From: an uncultured Treponema sp.
GTDB lineage: Bacteria; Spirochaetota; Spirochaetia; Treponematales; Treponemataceae
Direction: 5' to 3'
Length of the DNA stretch: 16,431 nucleotides
Assembly: GCA_937877535.1 (NCBI GenBank)
Contig: CALFJF010000035.1
Span: 1-16,431 of the forward strand
A program made the translations under genes and the position numbers. The notes below the pieces were generated by a model. The model was not told the DNA's origin. It did not search any database and was given only the letters and a program-made list of their open reading frames with translations. This document shows, piece after piece, positions 1 through 8,409 of the stretch (position 1 is its first letter; every line of letters begins with the position of its first letter).

Positions 1-1
1 T

Positions 2-1210
2 GATTTCGGCGCACTTCATCCACGGTCGCTGCTCAAACGGCACGACATCGCTCGGCACTTCAATGTAGTCTTCAAGCTTTTCGTCGAATTTGCCCTGCTT
101 GTTTCCGTTGAAGAAGTAGGTCACATGTCCGTATTTCTGCGTTTCTGAAATTGCGAGCAACTTCACGCCCGTTTTGGTGAGATATTCGCCCATCGTGCGG
201 TCAATGCTCGGCGGATTCACGAGGTACTGCGCGGGAACATGTGCGTCGCCGTCGTATTCCATCATACCGGCATATTCAACGCTCGGAACGCGCTTTCTGT
301 CAAACGGCAGGTCGCCGCCTTTCGGCGTCTCGAACGCGCGGGTCATTTCAAGCGCACGGTCGCCGCGGAAGTTGAAGTAGATGACAGAATCGCCGTCCTC
401 AATCGTGCCGACAGGCTTTCCGTCCTTTGCAATGACGAACTCGTGCATATCCTGGTCAAGAAGCCCCGCATTTTCCGCGCGGTAGGTTTCAATCGCCTTT
501 GTCGCGCTCTCAAACTGCCGACCTTCGCCCAAAACATGAGCCTTCCAGCCGCGCTCCACCATGCTCCAATCCGCGTTGTAGCGGTCCATCGTCATATACA
601 TGCGCCCGCCGCCCGACGCAATCTGGTAGTCCACGCCGCTGAAAGAAGCCAAAAATTCCTCCAGCGGGGTGATGTAATTCAAAGCACTCGTTGGGTCAAC
701 ATCGCGTCCGTCAAGCAAAGCGTGAACGCGCAGTTTTTTAACGCCGACCTTGTTCGCCTGCGTAATCATCGCCTTTAAGTGGTCGATGTGAGAATGAACA
801 TTGCCGTCGCTCACAAGTCCGATAAAATGCAAGGTCGAATTTTTGTCGTTCACATTTTTGATGAGTTTTTTCCAAGTGTCTGCCGCAAACATCGTTCCGT
901 TCGCAATCGACTCGCCCACCAATTTTGCTCCCTGAGCAAACACGCGACCGCAGCCCATCGCGTTGTGACCGACCTCGCTGTTTCCCATGTCGTCGTCGCT
1001 AGGTAAGCCCACCGCCGTTCCGTGCGCCTTCAATTTGGTATGCGGGCAGTTCGCCGTAAACCAGTCAAGGTACTTCATTTTTGAAGCCTTAACCGCGTCT
1101 CCTTCTTCGTACTTTCCGTAGCCCACGCCGTCCATAATCACGAGGACGACAGGTCCGCGCCGCCCTTTCCACGCAGGATTCTTTTCCAAAACATGCATTG
1201 TGTCTGCCAT
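2..1210 (-). CDS. gpmI: 2,3-bisphosphoglycerate-independent phosphoglycerate mutase (3' end outside window)
   Basis: This enzyme interconverts 3- and 2-phosphoglycerate in cytoplasmic glycolysis and gluconeogenesis, using two metal ions and a phosphoserine intermediate. The first 403 residues are visible; the family is usually 510-550 residues, so roughly a quarter is missing beyond base 1. Metal-site Asp27 lies in VIMDGVG and the catalytic Ser78 in GNSEVGH. A second family signature, GHVTYFFNGN, lies near the visible end. The start is the ATG at 1208-1210, preceded on the minus strand by TTAGGAG. The N-terminus has about 20 residues before the first metal motif. From memory, the sequence style resembles the plant/kinetoplastid-like branch more than the short E. 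coli-like form. It is divergent from efp. The family assignment is very secure. Confidence 0.95.
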   Translation of the reverse strand, partial: MADTMHVLEKNPAWKGRRGPVVLVIMDGVGYGKYEEGDAVKASKMKYLDWFTANCPHTKLKAHGTAVGLPSDDDMGNSEVGHNAMGCGRVFAQGAKLVGESIANGTMFAADTWKKLIKNVNDKNSTLHFIGLVSDGNVHSHIDHLKAMITQANKVGVKKLRVHALLDGRDVDPTSALNYITPLEEFLASFSGVDYQIASGGGRMYMTMDRYNADWSMVERGWKAHVLGEGRQFESATKAIETYRAENAGLLDQDMHEFVIAKDGKPVGTIEDGDSVIYFNFRGDRALEMTRAFETPKGGDLPFDRKRVPSVEYAGMMEYDGDAHVPAQYLVNPPSIDRTMGEYLTKTGVKLLAISETQKYGHVTYFFNGNKQGKFDEKLEDYIEVPSDVVPFEQRPWMKCAEI

Positions 1211-1248
1211 ACTAAAATCTCCTAAGATTTTCTTAAAATTTTCTTTTT

Positions 1249-1277
1249 ATGATACGATTTTCCTACATTTTACACAA
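1249..1277 (-). promoter_or_regulatory. candidate sigma-70 promoter of gpmI
   Basis: Read on the minus strand, TTGTGT (1272-1277) and TATCAT (1249-1254) are separated by 17 bases. The -10 box matches the consensus at 5 of 6 positions and the -35 at only 3 of 6. It lies about 40 bases upstream of the gpmI start, in the divergent gap shared with efp. This was assigned by eye only. Confidence 0.35.
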
Positions 1278-1323
1278 TGAACAAAAATTGATTTTTGAGG
1301 ATTCTCTTGCAAACGCATTGCGA

Positions 1324-1352
1324 TTGAAAAAATGCGAAAAAATCAATACTAT
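1324..1352 (+). promoter_or_regulatory. candidate sigma-70 promoter of efp
   Basis: TTGAAA (1324-1329) and TACTAT (1347-1352) are 17 bases apart, and the -10 box ends 29 bases before the efp ATG. The region is AT-rich, so chance matches are possible. No other good pair was seen between the divergent starts on this strand. Confidence 0.35.
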
Positions 1353-1381
1353 GTCAGAAATATTTTTTTGAGGTAATTTTT

Positions 1382-1951
1382 ATGTTGATGACAAACGAAA
1401 TCAAGGTCGGAACGGCGTTTATGTATGAGGGAAAAGCTCTCATCGTTCAAAAAATGCTCGGTCAAAAGTCAGGGCGACAGGGCATGGTTACAAAACTTCG
1501 CGTTGCCGACATTGTAACTGGCGGAACTCAAGATTTGGGACTTGACGCTGGCGAAAAATTTGAGGAAGTCGATTTGGTCGAAAAGAATGTCAAACTTTCG
1601 TACATCGACGGAAACGACTATCACTTCATGGACCAGGAAACTTACGACGACATCACTTTGGAGAAAGATTATCTCGGCGACAACGCGGGCTACATTTCTC
1701 CCGATGACGACTACGATGTCAAAATCACTTACTACAACGAAAAACCAGTCGGCGTTCGCTTGCCGATTCAGGTTACTCGCACGATTACATATTGCGAGCC
1801 TGGCGTTAAAGGCGACACTTCGGGAAAATCAACCAAGCCAGCCACGCTCGACACGGGCATGGAAGTCAAAGTGCCGCTCTTCTGCAACACCGACGACCGC
1901 ATCGTAATCGACACCCGCGACGGCTCATTCGTGGAACGCGCAAAGGACTAA
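1382..1951 (+). CDS. efp: elongation factor P, Arg32 (EarP-type) form
   Basis: EF-P binds between the ribosomal P and E sites and relieves stalling at consecutive prolines. The 189-residue product has the full three-domain family length. The C-terminal signatures are clear: EPGVKGDTSGK, TKPATLDTG and DTRDGSFV. The tip of the domain I loop reads KSGRQG, putting Arg at position 32 where E. coli EF-P has the modified Lys34. Arg32 is the hallmark of the subfamily rhamnosylated by EarP, and several other stretches (YEG-KALIVQK, IDGNDYHFMDQE, ITYCEPGVKGDTSGK) look more like Pseudomonas EF-P than E. coli EF-P. The first ATG (1382) is preferred over the ATG at 1388: GAGG lies 8 bases upstream, and this start places the Arg exactly at 32. 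The gene is a single transcription unit ended by a strong terminator. The modification itself is inferred. Confidence 0.95.
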   Translation: MLMTNEIKVGTAFMYEGKALIVQKMLGQKSGRQGMVTKLRVADIVTGGTQDLGLDAGEKFEEVDLVEKNVKLSYIDGNDYHFMDQETYDDITLEKDYLGDNAGYISPDDDYDVKITYYNEKPVGVRLPIQVTRTITYCEPGVKGDTSGKSTKPATLDTGMEVKVPLFCNTDDRIVIDTRDGSFVERAKD

Positions 1952-2011
1952 GCACTAGCGAGTAAAATATCAAATCGGTTTTGAATCAAAAATTCCCGAA
2001 CTGAAAAAATC

Positions 2012-2037
2012 GAAAAGGGGCAAAAAGCCCCTTTTTT
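2012..2037 (+). terminator. Rho-independent terminator of efp
   Basis: A perfect hairpin pairs AAAAGGGGC with GCCCCTTTT around a loop of five A, and is followed directly by a run of T. It begins 60 bases after the efp stop and isolates efp from the LUD gene. Confidence 0.9.
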
Positions 2038-2086
2038 CGTTGCATCGTTCTATAAAAAAAATAAAAACAATTTTTGGAGGACTATT

Positions 2087-2671
2087 ATGAGCGACACAGC
2101 ATTGCGGGGCGAGAAAGTCGTTGCCGCGCTTAAAAAGCGCAATTTTGAAGCGTATTATGCCGAAACGTCGGCGGCTGCCGTAAAACAGGCGTTGGCTTTG
2201 ATTCCCAACGGTTCAAGCGTAAGTTGGGGCGGCTCTGTTTCAATTCAGCAAAGCGGACTTTTGGACGCGATAAAATCGGGCGAGTACGTTTTGATTGACC
2301 GCGACACGGCAAAATCGGGCGAAGAAAAAGCGGAAATTATGCGCCGTGCGCTCACGGCGGACACGTTTTTGACGAGTTTTAACGCCGTGAGCGAGGACGG
2401 CGTTCTTTTGAACATCGACGGGAACGGAAACCGCGTGAGCGCGATTTCTTTTGGACCAAAATCGGTCGTCGCGCTCGTTGGAATCAACAAACTCGTTCCA
2501 ACGGAAGCGGACTTGGAAAAACGCGCGCTTTCGGTCGCCGCTCCGCTCAACGCAAAGCGACTTGGCATTGACAAAGCCGAAAACATCTGCGCGATTTTTG
2601 TAAAAACGCGCATGTGCATGACGAAAGGACGAATCAAAATCATCGTTGTGGGCGAAGAACTCGGCTACTAA
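2087..2671 (+). CDS. LUD-domain protein (LutC/YkgG-like)
   Basis: This is a 194-residue cytoplasmic protein of the LUD (DUF162) family, whose best-known members, LutB and LutC, take part in lactate oxidation. The features seen are the N-terminal helical stretch (VVAALKKRNFEAYYAE), the central GSSVSWGGS strand-turn and FNAVSEDGVLLNIDGNGNRV. The C-terminal segment NICAIFVKTRMCMTKGRIKIIVVGEELGY is characteristic of the stand-alone clostridial and spirochaetal members. It has no ferredoxin-type CxxCxxC motif, so it is not LutB. No lutA or lutB gene is adjacent, and a lactate role is therefore not supported by context. GGAGG lies 8 bases before the ATG. It stands alone between the efp terminator and the dctP promoter. 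The substrate is unknown. Confidence 0.85.
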   Translation: MSDTALRGEKVVAALKKRNFEAYYAETSAAAVKQALALIPNGSSVSWGGSVSIQQSGLLDAIKSGEYVLIDRDTAKSGEEKAEIMRRALTADTFLTSFNAVSEDGVLLNIDGNGNRVSAISFGPKSVVALVGINKLVPTEADLEKRALSVAAPLNAKRLGIDKAENICAIFVKTRMCMTKGRIKIIVVGEELGY

Positions 2672-2740
2672 AACAGGTTTTGAACGAATTTCATTTTCTC
2701 ATTTTTGCGCACTCAAACTCCAATCTCAAAAACGGAATTT

Positions 2741-2769
2741 TTGACAAATTGGCATTGAGGGTTTATTCT
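2741..2769 (+). promoter_or_regulatory. promoter of the dctP-chemoreceptor pair
   Basis: A perfect TTGACA (2741-2746) is followed after 17 bases by TATTCT (2764-2769). Transcription would begin near 2776, about 30 bases before the chosen ATG. It is one of the best promoter matches in the window. Confidence 0.6.
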
Positions 2770-2806
2770 TGTTTCACACTTGAAAATTGAATTTAGGGGT
2801 ATTTTA

Positions 2807-3907
2807 ATGAAAAAAATCGGCAAGTTTTTTGCGCTTTTTTCAATTTGCGCGGTATTTGCCACGTCGTTTTTAGGATGTTCTCGGCAACGCGGGCATATCG
2901 TTTACAGAAAATCGTCGCGCGGAGACAGTTCAAGGCAAGTGCAACAATCGCAAGCGCAGCAAAGCACCCGCGCCGTTGAAATCCGACTTTCTTTTGCGCA
3001 CAATCAAACAGCAATGGATAATCCTTACGTTTTTGGAGCAAACGCATTTCGTGAAAAACTTGAGCAACTTTCAAACGGAAGCATAGAAGCGGAACTGTTT
3101 CACGGCACAAAGACCGAAGACGAAGGAGAACTGTACAAAAAACTTCAATCTGGAGATTCTACGATTGTAGTGATTTCTCCGGGGCTTCTTACTTCTGTTG
3201 TTCCCGAAGTCGATGTGTTTTCTCTCTCGTATCTTTTTGATAATTTTGCGCATTGGGGCGGAGTTCTTGACGGTGCGTTTGGGCAGGAACTTTCTGAAAT
3301 CGTGGCAACAAAAACGGGCGGAAAAATCCGCATTCTCGGTTATTGGTCTGCGGGAGTCCGCGATTATTATGGAAAAAAACCGATTTACAAACCTTCTGAT
3401 TTATCTGGCATGACAATCCGAATCGGAAATTCGCCCGTGCAGCAGCAATTTTGGAGAGCGTGTGGAGCGACTCCAAAGAGCGTTGGTTGGGGCGAGTTGT
3501 TTGACGTTCTTAATCGTGGCGAAGTTGACAGCGCGGAAAACGACTACACAAATTTTAGTCTAAAAAATCATCACAAAGCAACAAACGGAAAGTACGTCTG
3601 CGAAACTGAACACGATTTTACGACGCGATTGATGCTCGTTGACGGCACGTTCTACGATTCGCTTTCTGCGGAGCAAAAATCGTTGCTCACGCAGGCAGCG
3701 CAATACGCAACGCAAGTCGAGCGGCAAAAAACGTTTGAACAGGCTTCGGCTTCAAAAGCAAAAGTTATTGCAGACGGCGCGGTTGTTGTTGAAAACAAAG
3801 AAATCGACGTGGACGCATTCAAAGCGTTAGCGTATCCGATTCAAGACGAGTACGCTCGAAAAAACGGAATGGAAAAATTTATCAAAATGGCTCGTGACGC
3901 GCGGTAA
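2807..3907 (+). CDS. dctP: TRAP transporter solute-binding lipoprotein, DctP family
   Basis: This is a periplasmic receptor of the TRAP type, which normally delivers organic acids to a DctQM permease. The 366-residue product starts with a lipoprotein signal peptide: positive MKKIGK, a hydrophobic core, then FLGC with Cys24 as the lipidated residue. The mature part follows the DctP pattern: RLSFAHNQ at the first strand, VVISPGLLTSVVPEVDVFSLSYLF, then MTIRIGNSP, whose Arg205 sits where DctP proteins clamp the ligand carboxylate, and GEVDSAENDY. The ATG at 2807 is chosen over an in-frame TTG at 2780 because AGGGG precedes it and it yields a clean signal peptide. No dctQ or dctM gene follows. Instead a chemoreceptor begins 14 bases later, suggesting a sensory role, a transport role with a distant permease, or both. 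The ligand is not determinable. Confidence 0.9.
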   Translation: MKKIGKFFALFSICAVFATSFLGCSRQRGHIVYRKSSRGDSSRQVQQSQAQQSTRAVEIRLSFAHNQTAMDNPYVFGANAFREKLEQLSNGSIEAELFHGTKTEDEGELYKKLQSGDSTIVVISPGLLTSVVPEVDVFSLSYLFDNFAHWGGVLDGAFGQELSEIVATKTGGKIRILGYWSAGVRDYYGKKPIYKPSDLSGMTIRIGNSPVQQQFWRACGATPKSVGWGELFDVLNRGEVDSAENDYTNFSLKNHHKATNGKYVCETEHDFTTRLMLVDGTFYDSLSAEQKSLLTQAAQYATQVERQKTFEQASASKAKVIADGAVVVENKEIDVDAFKALAYPIQDEYARKNGMEKFIKMARDAR

Positions 3908-3921
3908 AAAGGGGAACAGAC

Positions 3922-6039
3922 ATGGCACGAAAGGAACTCGACCGTTTTGCAAAAAATGCAAAGCGGGATATGCAAATAGCAACAAAACTCATGCTCATAA
4001 TCGGAGCGGCGGTAATCGTCAGTTGCGCGGTTGTGGGCGCGGTTTCGCTCGTGGTTTTTGATGCGGGCATGACCGACAGCACGATTGAAGATTTGAGCCA
4101 CACGGCAGACGGCGTTGAACAAACGATTGCCGATAAACGGACGCAACTTGCGGGATACACTTCGATTCTCGCGGATTCAATGGATTTGCGACAAGCGGTT
4201 TCGGGCGGTTCTTCGCGTGCGCTTCAAGACACGGTGCTTCGGAGTGTTCGGAACGCGGATTTGTCGTTTTTGTTTGTAACCGACAAAAATGGGCGCGTGC
4301 TTCCAGGCGGTGGCGTAAAAATCACGGACGGCGTTGACGTTTCTTACATTGGCGCGGTTGCGAGTGCGCTAAAAGGCGCGGCTTCCACGGGAATTGAAGG
4401 CGTGGCGAATTTCAACTACGCGATTATTGCAAGTTATCCAATTTACGTTGGCGGAAGAGTTAGCGGAGCGGTTGTTGCGGGGTACGACCTTGCGGAAGGT
4501 CCGCTTGCGAACATGATTTCGCAAAGTTACAACGTTGAATGTACGGTTTTCAAAGACGACCTTCGCGTGGCGAGTACGCTCAAAGATTCTTCGGGAAAAA
4601 GCGTTGTTGGCACAAAACTCGAAAATTCATTTGTGGAAGGAGTCGTTCTCAAAGACGGAAACGGCTGGGTCGGTCCTGCGGAAATTCGAGGCGTGGCGTA
4701 TTACGGCTATTATTTTCCGATTGAATCTGGCGACGGACGCATTACGGGCATGGTTTTTGTGGCAAAAAACATGAAAGCAACAACGAGCGTCAGAAATCAC
4801 ACGCTCATCGTCGTTCTTATTGTTATGGCGGTTATCGCGCTTTCGCTTATCATTGGAAGCGGAATTTTTGTTCGCTGGCTCATGTGGCGAATTTACAACG
4901 TTACGAACACGCTCAAAGACATGGAAACGGGCGAAGCCGACCTCACAAAGCGTTGTAAACTGTTTATCCGCGACGAAATCGGTGACCTCGTTATTCATTT
5001 TGACTTTTTCTGCGACAAATTGCAGCAAATCGTTTCGGAAATCAAAAAGAGTCGCGATTCGCTTTCGGGCGCGGGCGCAGAAATGACAAAAGCAACCGAC
5101 GACACGGCAAACGCCATCGTTGGAATCACGGATTCAATTTCCGACATTCGCACTCAGATTTCGGCGCAAGGCGAGAGCGTTCATCAAACGGCAACGTCTG
5201 TTACAGAAATCTCTCGCTCGATTATTATTTTGAACGGCATGATTGAAAGTCAGTCGAACGGAGTGGGCGAAGCGAGCGCGGCTGTTGAAGAAATGGTCGG
5301 AAATATCGCGAGCGTAAACTCAAGCGTTGACAAAATGGCGGATTCTTTTGAAGATTTGGCGAAAAACGCGCAGGCTGGATTTTCAAAGCAACAGGACGTA
5401 AACGAAAAAATCAAGCAAATCGAAGGGCAATCAAAAACGCTCCAAGAAGCAAACAAAACAATCGCGCAAATTGCAAACGAAACGAACCTTTTGGCAATGA
5501 ACGCGGCGATTGAAGCGGCTCACGCGGGCGACAGCGGACGCGGATTTTCTGTTGTTGCCGACGAAATCAGGAAACTTTCTGAAACGAGCCGCGAGCAATC
5601 AAAGACAATCGGCGAACAACTCAAAAAAATCAAAGACTCAATTACGAGCGTGGTGAGCGCGTCGCAAGAATCGGGCGTTGCGCTTGCCGCTGTTTCTGGA
5701 AAAATCCGCGAAACCGACCAACTCGTTGTGCAAATAAAATCGGCAATGGGCGAGCAGCGCAGTGGCTCGGAACAAATTGTGAGTGCGCTTGCAAACATGA
5801 AGTCAAGCACGGGCGAAGTGCAGCAATCGTCAAAAGATATGGCGATGCGAAACGAGGAAATCATGCGCGAAATAAAGTCGTTGCAAGATATGACTCGAAG
5901 CATGAGCGACAATATGGAAAAAGTGAGCGCGGGCGCGGGAAAAATCGGCGAAACGGGAGCGTCACTTTTGGAAATCTCCAAAAAAGTCCGCGAATCAATC
6001 GACAAAATCGGCGGAGAAATCGACTTGTTCAAAGTGTAA
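3922..6039 (+). CDS. methyl-accepting chemotaxis protein with periplasmic sensor domain
   Basis: This transmembrane chemoreceptor signals to CheW and CheA. The 705-residue product has a first membrane helix at about 21-45. A roughly 245-residue extracytoplasmic domain follows with Cache-like strands (FLFVTDKNGRVL, ASYPIYVGGRVSGAVVAGYDL). A second helix lies at about 293-315, followed by a HAMP region (VTNTLKDMETGEADLTKR) and a long coiled-coil signalling domain. The conserved tip is present at about 520-555, with ETNLLAMNAAIEAAHAG and RGFSVVADEIRKL. No C-terminal pentapeptide for CheR/CheB docking is visible; the protein ends in EIDLFKV. A GGGGA ribosome site lies in the 14-base gap after dctP, so the two genes are almost certainly co-transcribed. 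The sensed ligand may be the one bound by the DctP lipoprotein, which is inference. Confidence 0.95.
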   Translation: MARKELDRFAKNAKRDMQIATKLMLIIGAAVIVSCAVVGAVSLVVFDAGMTDSTIEDLSHTADGVEQTIADKRTQLAGYTSILADSMDLRQAVSGGSSRALQDTVLRSVRNADLSFLFVTDKNGRVLPGGGVKITDGVDVSYIGAVASALKGAASTGIEGVANFNYAIIASYPIYVGGRVSGAVVAGYDLAEGPLANMISQSYNVECTVFKDDLRVASTLKDSSGKSVVGTKLENSFVEGVVLKDGNGWVGPAEIRGVAYYGYYFPIESGDGRITGMVFVAKNMKATTSVRNHTLIVVLIVMAVIALSLIIGSGIFVRWLMWRIYNVTNTLKDMETGEADLTKRCKLFIRDEIGDLVIHFDFFCDKLQQIVSEIKKSRDSLSGAGAEMTKATDDTANAIVGITDSISDIRTQISAQGESVHQTATSVTEISRSIIILNGMIESQSNGVGEASAAVEEMVGNIASVNSSVDKMADSFEDLAKNAQAGFSKQQDVNEKIKQIEGQSKTLQEANKTIAQIANETNLLAMNAAIEAAHAGDSGRGFSVVADEIRKLSETSREQSKTIGEQLKKIKDSITSVVSASQESGVALAAVSGKIRETDQLVVQIKSAMGEQRSGSEQIVSALANMKSSTGEVQQSSKDMAMRNEEIMREIKSLQDMTRSMSDNMEKVSAGAGKIGETGASLLEISKKVRESIDKIGGEIDLFKV

Positions 6040-6060
6040 CAAAACCGCTTTCAAATTGAC

Positions 6061-6092
6061 AAAAGCCACCAAAATCGGTGGCTTTTTTTTTT
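6061..6092. terminator. bidirectional terminator between the chemoreceptor gene and hemL
   Basis: The stem AAAAGCCACC pairs with GGTGGCTTTT around a 6-base loop and is followed by ten T on the plus strand, ending the dctP-chemoreceptor unit. Read on the minus strand the same stem is followed by TTTTG, so it can also end the convergent hem operon. Confidence 0.85.
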
Positions 6093-6093
6093 G

Positions 6094-6114
6094 TGATTTC
6101 GATAGGCTCAATCA
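6094..6114 (+). repeat. small covarying palindrome, copy 1
   Basis: Arms TGATT and AATCA are perfectly complementary and enclose the 11-base core TCGATAGGCTC. The core matches those of the copies at 13418, 13467 and 14543, while the arms are different. It lies between the bidirectional terminator and the hemL stop. Confidence 0.7.
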
Positions 6115-6118
6115 TCAA

Positions 6119-7405
6119 TTATTTTTCAAAAAGGTGCTTGGCGTATTTTTGAATCACTTGGATTGTGCTGTCGATGTCTTCGTCAGAATGAGCCGCGCTC
6201 ACAAAAAGGGCTTCAAATTGACTTGGCGCAATGTAGATTCCGTGGTCAAGCATAAAACCAAAATAATCGGAAAATCTTTTTGTGTCGCTGCAAACTGCGC
6301 TTTCGTAATCGGTAACGGGATTTTGTGTCCAAAACACGCTCATCAAAGACGCAATTTGATTTACTTGAACGAGTTTTCCAAATGAGGAGCGGAACGAGTC
6401 CGAAAGTTTTTGCGTTTTTGACTCAAGTTGTGCGTAAAGTTCCAAATGCGAAGAAAGATATTCGAGCGTGGCGATTCCCGCGCTTACGGTGACTGGGTTT
6501 CCGCTCAACGTGCCTGCTTGATATACGTTTCCAACGGGCGACACGCATTTCATAATATCGCGTCGCCCGCCATACGCTCCCATGGGAAGCCCTCCGCCGA
6601 TGATTTTTCCAAGCGTTACGAGGTCTGGTTTTACGTCAAAATACGCGCCCGCGCCTCCAATCGAAAGTCTAAAACCCGTTATCACTTCGTCAAAAATGAG
6701 AAGCGAGCCGTTTTTCTTTGTGATGTCGCGCAAAAAGTGAAGAAATCCGTTTTTGGGAAGAACGACTCCCATGTTTGCGGCAACGGGTTCAACGATAACC
6801 GCCGCAATTTCATTTTTGTGTTTGGAAAAAAGTTCTTGAACGCTTTGCTCATCGTTGTACAGAGCCACGAGCGTGTCTTTTGCGCACGACGGCGGAACGC
6901 CCGCGCTGTCTGGAATTGACGTGGTTAATGCCGCGCTTCCCGCTTTGACCAAAAGTCCGTCGGAGTGTCCGTGGTAGCAGCCTTTGAATTTGACGATTTT
7001 GTTTCGTCCCGTGAATCCGCGGGCAACGCGAATCGCGCTCATCACGGCTTCCGTGCCACTGTTCACTAATCGAAGCATCTCAACGTGTGGCATAAGGTCG
7101 CACACGAGTCGGGCAATGCACACTTCTTTTTCGGTTGGAGCGCCAAAACTCAGTCCGTCTTCCGTTGCATTTTTTACCGCGTCAATCACGGACGGAAAAG
7201 CGTGTCCCAAAATCAAAGGTCCCCACGAGCAAACGTAGTCGATGTATCGCACGCCGTCTACGTCAATTATGGAACTGCCCTTTGCGCTTTTGATGAACCG
7301 AGGAGTTCGATGTACGTTTTTGAACGCTCGCACGGGACTATTTACGCCGCCTGGCATAAGATGTTGCGCTTCGTCAAAAAGTTCTTCCGATTTTGTTTTT
7401 GTCAT
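6119..7405 (-). CDS. hemL: glutamate-1-semialdehyde 2,1-aminomutase
   Basis: This PLP enzyme converts glutamate-1-semialdehyde to 5-aminolevulinate, the second step of the C5 pathway in the cytoplasm. Its 428 residues match the usual length (E. coli 426). Visible motifs are the N-terminal PGGVNSPVRAF, NSGTEA, the PLP-binding aspartate in FDEVITGFR (Asp239) and the Schiff-base lysine in LGKIIGGGLPMGAYGG (Lys267). The ATG overlaps the hemB stop as ATGA, so translation is probably coupled. It is the last gene of the hem operon, although biochemically it acts directly after HemA, the first gene. The C-terminus is complete and followed by a terminator. Confidence 0.97.
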   Translation of the reverse strand: MTKTKSEELFDEAQHLMPGGVNSPVRAFKNVHRTPRFIKSAKGSSIIDVDGVRYIDYVCSWGPLILGHAFPSVIDAVKNATEDGLSFGAPTEKEVCIARLVCDLMPHVEMLRLVNSGTEAVMSAIRVARGFTGRNKIVKFKGCYHGHSDGLLVKAGSAALTTSIPDSAGVPPSCAKDTLVALYNDEQSVQELFSKHKNEIAAVIVEPVAANMGVVLPKNGFLHFLRDITKKNGSLLIFDEVITGFRLSIGGAGAYFDVKPDLVTLGKIIGGGLPMGAYGGRRDIMKCVSPVGNVYQAGTLSGNPVTVSAGIATLEYLSSHLELYAQLESKTQKLSDSFRSSFGKLVQVNQIASLMSVFWTQNPVTDYESAVCSDTKRFSDYFGFMLDHGIYIAPSQFEALFVSAAHSDEDIDSTIQVIQKYAKHLFEK

Positions 7406-8409
7406 ACGTTCTCCGTGTTTTCTTCAAAAATCCACGCGGCAGCATCGAGCGCGTGATACGTTATGATGATTTTTGCGCCCGCGCGTTTCATTGCAATAAG
7501 ATTTTCCATGACGATTTTTCGCTCGTCAATAAAGCCTTTTTCAGCCGCCGTTTTGACCATTGCGTACTCGCCGCTCACGTTGTACGTTACAATCGGAAGG
7601 TCGAATCGATTTTTTGCCTCTCGCACAACGTCCAAATACGCAAGCGCGGGTTTTACCATAATAAAATCCGCGCCTTCGTTTATGTCAGATTGAATTTCTC
7701 GCATTGCCTCTCTTAGATTTGCGCTGTCCATTTGGTACGTTTTTCGATTTCCAAACGCTGGAGCGGAGTGCGCTGCCTCGCGAAATGGTCCGTAATATGC
7801 CGAAGCAAATTTTGCGCTGTACGCCATTATCGCGCACTTTTGAAAACCGTTTTCGTCAAGTGCGGCACGGATTTTTTTTACGCGCCCGTCCATCATGTCG
7901 CTTGGCGCAATAATGTCCGCGCCCGCTTTTGCAAGGCTCACGCTCATTTTTGCAAGAAGCGGAAGCGTTGCGTCGTTCAAAATTGTGCCGTCTGCGCCCA
8001 CAAGCCCGCAATGCCCGTTTTCCGTGTACTCGCACAAACAAACGTCCGCAATAATCAAAAAATCAGGATAATCGCGCTTAATGAATCGAATTGCATTTTG
8101 CACAACGCCGTTGTCGCTGTAAGCACTGGAAGCGATTTTGTCTTTTTTGGACGGAATGCCAAAAAGCAGAAGTGCCCGAACTCCGCTTTTTTGCACTTTG
8201 TCTAGTTCTTCGGAAAGTCGGTCGATTGAAAACTGAAAGATTCCAGGCATTGAATCGATGGGATTTTTTATGTTTTTTCCTTCGATTACAAAAATCGGAT
8301 AAACGAGGTCTTTTACAGAAATCGACGTTTCTCGTACCAACGCCCGCATTGTTTCGCTCACGCGAAGTCGTCTTAGTCGCGCAAAGCCGCCGTCATGTTC
8401 TGTTTCCAT
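7402..8409 (-). CDS. hemB: delta-aminolevulinic acid dehydratase (porphobilinogen synthase)
   Basis: HemB condenses two 5-aminolevulinates to porphobilinogen. The 335-residue product has both active-site lysines, Lys200 in YSAKFASAYYGPFR and Lys253 in IMVKPALAYLD. It also has the three-cysteine zinc site, Cys124, Cys126 and Cys134 in DVCLCEYTENGHCG, so it should be of the zinc-dependent class and not the magnesium-only class. AAAGGAG stands 7 bases before the ATG, inside the end of the upstream gene, with a 17-base overlap. The downstream hemL overlaps by 4 bases. It belongs to the five-gene tetrapyrrole operon. The assignment is very secure. Confidence 0.97.
   Translation of the reverse strand: METEHDGGFARLRRLRVSETMRALVRETSISVKDLVYPIFVIEGKNIKNPIDSMPGIFQFSIDRLSEELDKVQKSGVRALLLFGIPSKKDKIASSAYSDNGVVQNAIRFIKRDYPDFLIIADVCLCEYTENGHCGLVGADGTILNDATLPLLAKMSVSLAKAGADIIAPSDMMDGRVKKIRAALDENGFQKCAIMAYSAKFASAYYGPFREAAHSAPAFGNRKTYQMDSANLREAMREIQSDINEGADFIMVKPALAYLDVVREAKNRFDLPIVTYNVSGEYAMVKTAAEKGFIDERKIVMENLIAMKRAGAKIIITYHALDAAAWIFEENTENV

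Noticed and set aside
239..1006. Plus-strand open frames across the gpmI region
   Set aside because: They are antisense to a well-conserved enzyme and match no family; they reflect codon bias on the other strand.
2672..2740. Terminator after the LUD-domain gene
   Set aside because: Only a very short AAAAC/TTTTG pairing is present, with no stable stem followed by a T-run.
2780..2806. TTG start nine codons upstream for the DctP protein
   Set aside because: It would spoil the lipoprotein signal peptide and lies almost at the predicted transcription start; AGGGG favours the ATG at 2807.
5520..6032. 170-codon minus-strand frame inside the chemoreceptor gene
   Set aside because: It is antisense to the conserved signalling domain; its Ser/Ile-rich composition mirrors the coiled coil on the other strand.
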